Assembly (NCBI GenBank): GCA_907163375.1
Contig: CAJQUW010012520.1
Coordinates: forward strand, 62,001-126,000
DNA: 64,000 nt
Direction of reading: 5' to 3'
Source of the DNA: Prostheceraeus crozeri
Lineage: Eukaryota > Platyhelminthes > Polycladida > Euryleptidae
Shown: piece after piece, positions 34,301-42,259 of the stretch
Layout: each line of letters begins with the position of its first letter
How positions within the stretch are numbered: the first letter of the stretch is position 1
Notes under the pieces: model-generated
What the model was told of the DNA's origin: nothing
The model's input: the letters and a program-made list of their open reading frames with translations, nothing else
Databases searched by the model: none
Translations under genes and position numbers: made by a program

Positions 34301-37300
34301 CCGTACACAACTAATGTACGCTCAAGAAAAATGAGTAATTCAAATTTGAATACTTTGATGTTTCTAAAGATTTCGCAAGTACACACAACGGGTATACTGC
34401 AAAGAATCATCCAATTGTATTGTTAAGAAAATAAGCTAGTTACAAACTGAAAATTCGATGAACTGAGCACAGCTGTTTTCCTATTGGCCTAGAAAACGCG
34501 ACCGTTTGTATGACATGGAACCAATAGATGTACTCTGTGACAATCATTGCATTGTCATTACAACTAACATTAACTGAAGTTTGACTAGCGATTAAGCACG
34601 AATAGAGCGTATAAATATCGGAGGTCACTAATTGAACCATTTCTATTCAGATAAATTACAACGGATACATCTGTTCATCCTGGGTCTCTTGAGAGATGGC
34701 CGAACCGACTTGGTTCGTTGGAAGTGCAGAGAAACTAGAACGATTGAGGTGGTCAATCCCAACGGCATCGCGCGATTGTGGGCCACGAAAAAATCTAATA
34801 AAAAAGTCAGCTATGACAACTTCACTCGAGCAATCAGGTGAGCGTTCAATGCATTTCCAATTTTTTTTTCCAATTTTGCGTGCACGTATTTTTGTAAATC
34901 CGTTAATACGAAGTATCGACGCATTGTGTCAAGCATTATTGAAACCACTTCTCTTATCCTATATGTTCCTAGTAAAACATTTCGACTTGTGACTAAACAA
35001 ATGATAAACACCGACAATATAGAGGAAGCTATCTAAAGCAGCCTGATCCCCAATTTCTCGATCTCACAATGCTGGATGTCGCAGAGAAGAAAACATGAAC
35101 ATATTTTTGCGTTAGAAAAAAAGTTAGGGAACTGTCCTGCGGCATGAAAGTGTAGATGCATGAGTCTGATATGTACCATGTAAATGACGATTAAAAATTC
35201 GTCATTCTCCGGAGTCGAAACGTTGAAATTGGGGTAGAGTAAGTTTTTGTTGGGAAACCAAGTACACACGATGGTAATAGTTTTATATACTTCATTAATT
35301 TCGGCCTCCTCTTAGGCCATTATCAGAAGTACACTTCTGCCCCTGATGATGGCCTAAGAGGAGGCCGAAATTAATAAAGTATATAAAATTATTACCATAT
35401 TGTGTACTTGGTTTCCCAACAAAAACATACAGAAAAAATGAATAACGAAGGACTCTTCAACACTTGGGGTAGAGTTCCAAGCCGGCAATCAGAAAGCTAC
35501 GGTAGCGCTATCAATGCCTTGGTTGACCTTGGCATGTGCTGATGTTTTGATGCTGATTGGTAGATACATTGACAACCCACCCATTGGTCTCGCGATTCAC
35601 CTAGCAGAAGAACAATTGGAGCATAGGAATGACAATTGTAAGCATTGGCCTTGGAACTGATTATTTGTTCAAAATCCTCCTTTAAACTTTCAAAATCTTC
35701 CTCGAAGGCGAATGGCCATGGAATGAGCCATGGAATCCTCGGTATGATTTCCTGTTCGCGAGTGGAACATTTTAATATCCATGATTGGCTAGGCAGCAAC
35801 CTTGTTTCCACGGCACCAATGAGTAGTATGGATATAAGGCACCTACAGGTTTTTGTGTTGTTGCAACGGCTATTTAGGATTTACGGATTACTGCACCAAC
35901 GAATAGGCACACCCTTTCTCAGTTATTAAAGGAAAATCGCAATTCAACAACGGCGATCTTAATTCCGTATTAGATTTAAGAACGGAATCTTGATTTTGCT
36001 GTTAGCTGGCATCTACCGTTCATGAATTTCGACAGACGCTGTTACTGCGATTTTTTATTTATGACTTGGAAAATGTGTGGAACTGGTGCGGTAAAGATAG
36101 CGAATTTCAGTGGACAATTATGATTGGATGATACATGAGCTGTTCATTAACTAAAATTCAGTTGCACATTATGAAAAATTTTCAGCCATGAATTTTAGAT
36201 AATGAGCATTAACATATGCGCAATGTATATAAAATACTGTAGGACAAACTTTAGTGCGCATGACTTCAGTAATCAACGCTTTCCCAGAACTTCTCGTTCA
36301 TGCATGCACATCGTACAGCCACCAATTCAATGATGATTCAATGAGATGGAATAACATCAGTTTTCAGTGCTCATTGGCGACATGTCATGTAAATACGCAT
36401 TAACTTTATCCATTCGGGGGGGGGGATGGGGAGGGAAGACGTTTGACATCTGTAAGGCGTCTTTGGTCTTTATAATTTCATTGGAATGCATTGACTAATA
36501 GAATATCGCCTTTACAAGTGAAAGTGAATTGTTGCCATCTAACTTGCTACTTTCAAGGTTACTGCAACCGAATGTCCGTGAAAATAATGCTAGAGCAAAT
36601 GGGTGGCACTTACTAAAAAGTATCAGTAAAGCTGAACGAGGCACAATTTTAGCTGATACTTTTACTGACACTCACAAGACAATACATGCAAGTACCGTGA
36701 TTGGAACGCAGCGGTCTGACTTCCTGGATATTGGATTTGTTCTTGTTGATTTTAAGATCAATGCATTCTTCTTTATCACCAGTCTGTCACTTTATTGACG
36801 GCAGGCGTCGCATCGACTGCAATTGTTCATTCACCACCCATGTTCGTTCATTCATTGAATGACATAGTGGAGGAATCCCTTTCACTCCTTGAATGATGGA
36901 TTTTCTCCTGCATTGAGTCTCAAACAAAGTAATCTCCCGATTACTATCTGTGATCAACTGATCTGTTCCGGTGGTGTACACTCTCCAACAAGTTGCGGAC
37001 CTACGTGGTCGCCCAGCAGGTTAGCATCCTCATCAAAATTGGCGAACGGGTTCGCCTGAAACGCTCAGCAACCGACTCTTTCCATCAGGGGTTTCGCAGA
37101 TTTGATTTTGAAACAGCCATGTTGTCATATTTCGCTTCATGTCAAGTCACTGACACCACGTCACACAAATATACTTAAAACTTCATGCCAAGAAATTGAG
37201 AAAGCACAATTTTCTTATTATAACGCATTGTGTAATGCAGACATCTCTGGTCTTCTAATGCTCTCAGCGTATTATATGAAAAAACATCACATGGACATTT

Positions 37301-40300
37301 TCATGAATTCCTAAATGATTCAATATCATATATACATGTTAATCGTTTGAAGAGCTGGGATCCAACGGAAAATGTCAGTTAGTGTGTCGCTAAGCACATA
37401 TAAGAAATGTTTCAAAATTTTGCGAAATGGAAGCCTGGATTGGAGGCTTGTTTGTTTCTTATAATAGGGTCCATCGACGAATTCCATCTTAATTGAGCGC
37501 ATACTGTAATCTACTACTGTCCATTGGTGTTGATACCCGTGCAGAATTTACTCGGTGGTGTGTAGTGCTCCATGACCTGCAACAGCAATATTTCCGATCT
37601 CTGTCTTATGTATTGATTAAACTGCTCAGAATTCTCTTCACTCATTGAGCAACACCGAAGGCCATGTTTGATTCTTGATGCTGCTATAAGTTCACTCATT
37701 CTTCAGAGAGGAAGTCATAAAGTGCACAATTTTCAGTTGACAAACTTTGAATACCATCAGAATTAGACGGGCCATTGAACCATTTATGCATTTTATCAAG
37801 CTTGAGTCATGCTATTTTTCAAGAATTTTGAGATTCAAAATTTTCTTGCTTTCCATGTCCGTCATTGGGATCTGAGTAAGTTAGAAAGCAACAATTTGAC
37901 GCCATTGATATAGTGGTAGGCTTGAATTGATGGAAATTCACACCGTCTTCATCCATGACTCGAATGGAAATGAATGGATTTTGATAGCATTTAGAAATCC
38001 ACGGTTGTTGCCTGATATATTCCGTGTATTATCAGGGACATCTATGATTAATGTAAGATATCTTATATTAATGATAGATGTCCCTGGTATTATGTACATA
38101 ACATAATACCTCTGTATTAGAGTTAGAGGATCCGACTCTATAATACAGAAACTTGAGAGCATAGACACGCAGCAAATTGTCAAAGATTCCAGCATTTGTA
38201 TTTAACCTTTTGAAACCGAATTCTTGACTTTTTCCACCTTTATGGTATAAAATTTTTTTTGGCTTTGTATGTGCATGTATGTCGCCGCAATTCATATATC
38301 CTTCCGCAATAAATCCTTTATTATCTCATTAAAAAAAATCATGTACATAAAACGGAAACCATCAGATATCACACTCCGGTAAAACTATGCGTTATGATAC
38401 AGGGCTGGAAGATATAAACCGTAACACCGTTTTATTGAAGCTATTTTTCTGTTTATTTAGTGGATAATTGTGTATTTGGCTTTTTACGATATCATATTTT
38501 CTCTTATTATGATATATTCGCCTTTGTGGTATGCAAAAAGTTAATGATAGAATATTTCAACAGTATTTACCATAAAAATATTCTTATTACATATTTCATA
38601 TCAAAAAACTACGTGATCCACAAAACCTGTGAATCATAGTGGTCTGCTTTTCCATAATGAATTGAATAATTCTGTCACAATTAAAATTAAAATTCCATAT
38701 AAATTTAACAAGTTTAATAAATCCGGATACTCAAGGAATCAAATTGAACGAAATTGTGGCTGCTATCCATTACAGGGGTAGTCATGAGTCATGACTCACA
38801 AGCATTGGCTGAATACAGTCGCATACGGTATTGGGAAACACTCCCTATGGCAACGGTGATGTTGGCATCCCTCTCAGAGCTCAGTATGATGTCATTGGTC
38901 TATTCAGTTCTCCAATGGTATCACTGATAAGCTCTAACGCTTTCCGTGATTAATCCAAATTCATTGACTGTGGGCTTTTATACGCAATGCGTTTGTCACA
39001 CGACCAACGTATCCAAATCGTGACGCTTCAAGAGACTGGTTGGAGCTATCGGGCTCTGGCTCAACATTTTGGGGTTCGTCCAGCTACAGTTTCCGATCTT
39101 ATCAATAAACATCGAAAGACAGGCTCCGTCAACGATTTGCCACACCAGAGAAGGCCCAAGAAGACTACTCCTAGGCTAGATCGATACATTCTTCGAGAGA
39201 CTGTACGATGTCCACAGTTGAGCAGTCGCGCCTTGTCCCAGCAGCTGAACCCAGCCACAGGTGTTGAACTCAGCGCTAGATCCATCCGTTCCCGACTTCT
39301 TCACGCAGGCTTCCATTCTTACGTTGCTCAAAAGAAACCTCTTCTGACAGCCAGACATCGTCTTGCACGACTTCAGTGGGCCCGGGAGCGAGTCAACATG
39401 ACCGTTGAAGAATGGCGGGCAGTTCTCTTCAGTGATGAAACTCCACTTCACTTGATCCAGAATTCCAGACGATATTACAGAAACAGGCGGGGTTCCGGAC
39501 GTGTCGAAGATGTGGTGCGACCCAGACTCCAGGGAGGAGGCGGGAGCATGATGGTCTGGGGCGCCTTTTGTGGAAATGGACGGTCTGTGGAATTGCACCG
39601 AGTTCCAGGAACACTAAACGCAAGCGGCTACATCGAGATCTTGGAGGACAAAGTTCTTCCCTTCATGAATGAAAATCCAGGTGTGGTGTTCCAGCAAGAT
39701 AACGCGACTTCACACAAAGCTCGAACAACAATGGCATTTCTCGAGGAACATGGAATTGTGACGATGACGTGGCCCGCCTGCAGCCCAGATCTGAACCCGA
39801 TCGAAAACATTTGGGCCTACCTGAAATCGGACCTGGACAAGCAAACGATTACGAATCTCGATCGCTTATTCGAGAGTGCTTCCCAGATCATGCGTGAAAT
39901 CCCGCATGAAATCATCACCAATCTGATGGAGTCAATGCCTGAGCGCTGTAGACAAGTCATTACACGCCATGGACGATCAATCAACTACTGAGTGCGGACA
40001 ACACACTTGAATTACACTCTTGATGGTGAATGCTGTTTAATCGTTTCTCAAAGCTTTAACGTTGTATTGTGTTAAATAAATTGGAACAAATCAAACTTAA
40101 GTTAGTTTTATATCCAATAATTATATGTGAGTCGAAAGTAGGAAATAATTCGTTTCTTAAACATTGAAATACGACTTTATTGTAATTAAAAGATAATATC
40201 AAAGAACAAAATAGGTGTTACGGTTTATATCTTCCAGCCCTGTAGATATCATACGATATGTATACTTAGTGTCCTTATACAGGGTGATTCAAAAGTAGCT

Positions 40301-42111
40301 GAAAAAAGTATATGTTGATATCTCAACAAGTACGAATGATATCAACCTGCTTCTTTCCGGAATGAGTTACTCAAGGTATGAGATTTTTCAGCATATCCAC
40401 ACAATCATACTATCGAATATACTTTTCGTAAAAAGTTTCGATGATGAAAGACATACATTTTCTCAGATTTTATCATTTAATCTTGCATCAATTTCACTTA
40501 ATATCCCCTATTATCAAACAAAAATGTTATGTTAATAAGAAATTATAAGAAAGGAACATCTTTTGACATTCAAAAACATCACCGCTTGCTTTTGCTAACA
40601 ATTTTCATCGATAAAGAACGTCACGGCATTCACCAGTTTTGAATGATGTTCATGTGTTCAGTTAGTGACAAGTCTGTGTTCAGTTCGTCGCTCTTCCTCC
40701 GCCAAGGAATTCGGCAACCTGAGATGACAAACTCACTTCTCCATCGTACTTCAAAAGCAGAGGCGTAAAAGGAGACAGATTCGATGTTCATGGTAGCCAT
40801 CTTATTGCAAATCCATGATCACCAACGCCGCGATCACCAAAAATTCTTTATTAAAGTGGTCCATTTTGTGGGAAAATGTGCCTGTGAACCATGTTACTGG
40901 AAAATATTTCCATAAGCTTTCCCGAATACTGAAATTGAGGAATAACATGTCTCATAAAGCTGTATAGCATAAAACTGCTAACGCGACGTTTTGAAACCGT
41001 CAGCGCGTCAAAAGGAGTCAGTCTCAAGTCCTTAGAGAAACCAATCCAGACAGTGGCCTGCTTGACGTGGAGACTTTTCAAATCTGGATGAGGCCTCTCT
41101 GATCCGTACATGATACGGTTATGTCGGTTGAAAATTAATCTATTACCAACCAAACTCCGTCATGAGAGATAAGGAGGGACAGGGATTTCACACTTGACTC
41201 CTTCCGTCTCTGGAATTGGCGAGGCATGCAGTTTCATCTAAGAAAGGTGTCATCAAACCACTGACGATGTGATAGGATAATTGGGTGTTATTGAGATTGT
41301 AGAGATGATTATAGGATTAAATATCGATTTCGTTTTTGAAGAAGATAGCAAAAACTGTTTATCAGTTTCAAAATCCATATTGAGTGATCATTCTTGTTGA
41401 AAGCAGTGGTTCTTTTTACAATCACTTACATCTCAAATGTCTATGGGCCTGTGAATTAGCATAAGTGCCAAACGTGATTTGTTAGACACTTTTTCTTAAA
41501 TATTGTATCATGAAACTATCGTAGTTTTGGACAAGAAGGGGAGAAACATAGCTTTACTAACTCATTGGGATCGATTGAGATAACGGCAAAATTCAGCAGG
41601 TTTCAAAATGAGCATCCGTAAAGGTTGTCTACTACAATTGAAAATTTTCGTAGGAAATGCAAATGCTATGATGATAATACTATTATATTCTGAAACCGAA
41701 TATCCTTGGACTCTTAAATCAGATGACAGCTAGTCAATATCGTTGATACTTACTGAGATGTCGACATTTACTTTTTGCAGCAACTTTTGAATCACCCTGT
41801 ACTTAACCTCCGCATTTCAGAAATAGTGCGCCATAAAGATTTACATTGGTTAGCCTCAAATTACATGTTTCTAATAATGACAATATCTATGAATGAAATT
41901 ACAATGCAATTTGAAAACTATACGCATGTTATACCTCAAAAAACAACAACTTCAATTCTTTTCTCATCATCTTTCTTTTTCATGCAGGTATTCCCGCCAG
42001 AAAGGCTACTTTGAAAAAATGGCTCGCCAGCAACCTCACAAATACCGAATTTCAATGAAGGCAATCGAGGAGTTCAGATTATTAACAAACGTTGATCCTA
42101 TGAGATGTTGA
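25102..42111 (+). CDS. ETS-domain transcription factor, four coding exons, 246 residues
   Basis: Four exons join with consistent GT/AG borders and phases (217, 213, 187 and 124 nt; 741 in total). Residues 1-73 are acidic and polar. Residues 74-143 are rich in Tyr, Pro and Gln (PQPPPLRPPSPPQQQ), like an activation region. Residues 144 to about 228 form the ETS winged-helix domain: helix 1 RIHLFILGLLRDG, strand RW (Trp167), ARLWATKK (Trp187), recognition helix VSYDNFTRAIR with the two guanine-contacting arginines Arg203 and Arg206, then KGYFEKM and YRIS. It is divergent: the first conserved Trp is Phe152 and the usual YYY after the helix is YSR. The C-terminal position, short length and LLRDG resemble SPI/PU.1-type proteins, but the subfamily is not settled. 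It should bind GGAA sites in the nucleus. Confidence 0.9.
25395..25567 (+). pseudogene. Coding-like segment in ETS intron 1, one TGA
   Basis: The frame gives MLEVLKEFEIRV, a TGA, then VSIPSEFFEAFSIILPSIPD and KRRISRALNVTN, ending at a GTAAG site. The residue mix looks protein-like but no family is recognised. It may be a transposon remnant or a dead exon. Confidence 0.25.
26060..26114. repeat. Small inverted repeat in ETS intron 1
   Basis: CATAGAGTAGG at the left is matched by CCTACTCTATG at the right, with imperfect pairing of the inner TATAT-rich part. Confidence 0.6.
26115..28772 (+). other. ETS intron 1, remainder
   Basis: Intron 1 spans 25319-28772 and ends in CCGATTGCAG. Apart from the two entries above, nothing was recognised. 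An open frame at 27838-28032 has no supporting signal. Confidence 0.6.
28773..28985 (+). CDS. ETS gene exon 2
   Basis: Acceptor GATTGCAG, donor GTAAGCC, phase 1 at both ends. It encodes the Tyr-rich YSSYCYQSPYPTSDW part and the Pro/Gln-rich segment. Confidence 0.85.
29370..30544 (+). pseudogene. Decayed hAT transposase in ETS intron 2
   Basis: The clearest part (30302-30541) is the C-terminal hAT dimerisation domain: FPNLLAALRIMMNIPVSV, TGERGSSKLKHI and FLRTNMLEKIINCLSL, ending LINDFAAKKARKIQS. Upstream, several broken frames continue it, for example LKNRCITRWEANVNLVKPF near 29450, the Arg-Trp block of the catalytic core. Multiple stops and frame changes show it is dead. An internal 98-bp tandem duplication lies at 30041-30236. 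Terminal repeats were not found. Confidence 0.85.
30041..30236. repeat. 98-bp exact tandem duplication
   Basis: The unit starting ATGATTGTGAGCTGG at 30041 is repeated at 30139. The two copies appear identical, so the duplication is recent relative to the decay of the surrounding transposase. Confidence 0.95.
30775..30824. repeat. Near-perfect 18-bp-stem hairpin, ETS intron 2
   Basis: CAAGGACTTCTACAAATA pairs with TATTTGTAGTAGTCCTTG, one mismatch, loop of 14 nt. It is short for a miRNA precursor but could be a small MITE core. Confidence 0.75.
31283..31345. ncRNA. miRNA-precursor-like hairpin, ETS intron 2
   Basis: The left arm GCATTTGAAACACA... and the right arm ...TGTGTTTCAAATGC pair over 28 bp with three mismatches and a loop of about six bases (63 nt in all). 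Size, mismatch pattern and intronic position fit a pre-miRNA, but no known family is recognised. A small palindromic MITE is an equal alternative. Confidence 0.3.
31373..31680 (+). pseudogene. Coding-like segment in ETS intron 2, one TGA
   Basis: One frame runs about 100 codons with a single TGA: CQYFHQWTLNPVPIIHFEKP, then KQGEILANEMNSEIVQNIPF, the TGA, and SIENLCSFIFQLIEHLNK. It looks like real protein sequence, but no family is recognised. It lies between the miRNA-like hairpin and the foldback, so an old transposon gene is likeliest. Confidence 0.3.
31711..32430. repeat. Composite foldback with direct repeats at its edges
   Basis: A 70-73-bp block beginning CCGGCAGCCAGA and ending GATGTACACCC occurs at 31711-31783 and again, same orientation, at 32361-32430. 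Between them, about 190-bp arms (31784-31973 and about 32160-32358) are inverted copies; both contain ACTACGAATCT, TCTTCTTGTCAGA and TTTTCTCTTATCAACTG. The layout is direct, inverted, spacer, inverted, direct. Confidence 0.85.
32866..32943 (-). mobile_element. SINE 3' fragment (copy C)
   Basis: It shares CACTACTCCCATACT, GATCGTTGT and GATGCCCTTCCTG with the body of the SINE copies near 48.7 and 60.8 kb, but lacks the tRNA-like head. Confidence 0.65.
32944..34650 (+). other. ETS intron 2, remainder
   Basis: Intron 2 spans 28986-34650 and ends TTTCTATTCAG. Nothing was recognised in this final part. Confidence 0.6.
34651..34837 (+). CDS. ETS gene exon 3 (first part of the ETS domain)
   Basis: Acceptor TTTCTATTCAG, donor GTGAGCG. 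It encodes residues 144-205 and two bases of the Arg206 codon, so the intron splits the codon of the second guanine-contacting arginine. Confidence 0.92.
35195..35427. repeat. Palindrome with a hammerhead-like core, ETS intron 3
   Basis: Arms at 35243-35326 and 35344-35427 are near-perfect inverted copies. In the right arm CTGATGA (35343-35349) is followed by a GGCC...GGCC helix (35351-35366) and GAAA (35367-35370), the conserved hammerhead ribozyme order. AAGTACAC (35327-35334) can pair with GTGTACTT (35402-35409) as an outer helix. The base next to the expected cleavage site does not fit, so activity is doubtful. CGAAACGTTG at 35216, just outside, resembles Penelope-element tails, and hammerhead motifs are known in Penelope elements. 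Confidence 0.5.
35428..38025 (+). other. ETS intron 3, unassigned part
   Basis: No gene recognised. Several open frames (36529-36798 +, 36787-36981 -, 37514-37699 -) have protein-like residue mixes but neither splice support nor a motif. A G run lies at about 36415. Confidence 0.4.
38026..38149. repeat. Three hairpins in a row, ETS intron 3
   Basis: Hairpin 1 (38027-38096) pairs TCAGGGACATCTAT with ATAGATGTCCCTGG and most of the AT-rich inner arm. Hairpin 2 (38086-38110) pairs GGTATTATGT with ACATAATACC exactly around a 5-nt loop. Hairpin 3 (38111-38149) pairs TCTGTATTA with TAATACAGA around an AGAGT/ACTCT inner stem. Hairpins 1 and 2 overlap by about 10 bases, so they exclude each other in part. 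Confidence 0.8.
38400..40242 (+). mobile_element. Tc1-type transposon, apparently intact
   Basis: The terminal inverted repeats start CAGGGCTGGAAGATATAAAC and match perfectly over 29 bp. TA duplications flank the element (38398-38399 and 40243-40244). It is 1843 bp long and encodes one uninterrupted 334-residue transposase. Perfect ends and an open gene mean recent arrival. It sits in ETS intron 3 in the same direction as the gene. Confidence 0.97.
38987..39991 (+). CDS. Tc1-type transposase, DD34E, full length
   Basis: 334 residues, the usual size. Residues 1-60 form the first helix-turn-helix (RIQIVTLQETGWSYRALAQH) and a basic RRPKKTT linker. The second DNA-binding half follows (LSSRALSQQL...RSIRSRLL). 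The catalytic triad is complete: Asp150 (LFSDE), Asp238 (FQQDNATSH) and Glu273 (PDLNPIEN), with 34 residues between the last two. The Gly-rich GGGGSMMVWGAF strand is typical of the family. No stop, frameshift or missing motif is visible, so it may still make active enzyme that binds the element's own ends and inserts at TA. Confidence 0.97.
   Translation: MRLSHDQRIQIVTLQETGWSYRALAQHFGVRPATVSDLINKHRKTGSVNDLPHQRRPKKTTPRLDRYILRETVRCPQLSSRALSQQLNPATGVELSARSIRSRLLHAGFHSYVAQKKPLLTARHRLARLQWARERVNMTVEEWRAVLFSDETPLHLIQNSRRYYRNRRGSGRVEDVVRPRLQGGGGSMMVWGAFCGNGRSVELHRVPGTLNASGYIEILEDKVLPFMNENPGVVFQQDNATSHKARTTMAFLEEHGIVTMTWPACSPDLNPIENIWAYLKSDLDKQTITNLDRLFESASQIMREIPHEIITNLMESMPERCRQVITRHGRSINY
40280..41799 (-). 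mobile_element. mariner-type transposon, decayed
   Basis: The ends share CAGGGTGATTCAAAAGT and about 50 bp of weaker inverted similarity. TA flanks both sides (40278-40279, 41800-41801). On the minus strand (40851-41153) the frame IFNRHNRIMYGSERPHP, then KQATVWIGFSKD, matches the middle of mariner-type transposases. Other parts are broken, so it is dead. It lies only 37 bp from the Tc1 element. Confidence 0.88.
40851..41153 (-). pseudogene. mariner transposase fragment
   Basis: About 100 codons from the region after the first catalytic Asp: the NRHNRIMYGSERPH turn and VTVW-like strand (ATVWIGF), then a degraded ...MRHVIPQF helix. The rest of the gene is present only as broken frames from about 40700 to 41250. 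Confidence 0.75.
41988..42111 (+). CDS. ETS gene exon 4 (end of the ETS domain)
   Basis: Acceptor TTTCATGCAG. The first base completes the Arg206 codon, followed by YSRQKGYFEKMARQQPHKYR and a short tail ending VDPMRC before TGA. Confidence 0.9.
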
Positions 42112-42232
42112 GCATCACTGACAATGTTGAACAAGATGATATTTGTTTTGACAAAGAGTCCCGTCCAAAAATGTTATATATTGTACATAGTCATGAAAAA
42201 CCATATAAAAGACATAATGTAATCTATTTGTT

Positions 42233-42238
42233 AATAAA
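42233..42238 (+). terminator. Poly(A) signal of the ETS gene
   Basis: AATAAA 122 bases after the stop codon, followed by a T-rich stretch (GATTGTTTTCTGTTG). The 3' UTR would be about 140-150 nt. Confidence 0.7.
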
Positions 42239-42259
42239 ACCGATTGTTTTCTGTTGATA

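Noticed and set aside
35497-35929. Gene in ETS intron 3 with frames on both strands
   Set aside because: Long frames exist on both strands but without splice sites, motifs or a clear coding bias.
38987-39991. Open frames antisense to the Tc1 transposase
   Set aside because: Several minus-strand frames (39061-39810) are shadows of the intact transposase.
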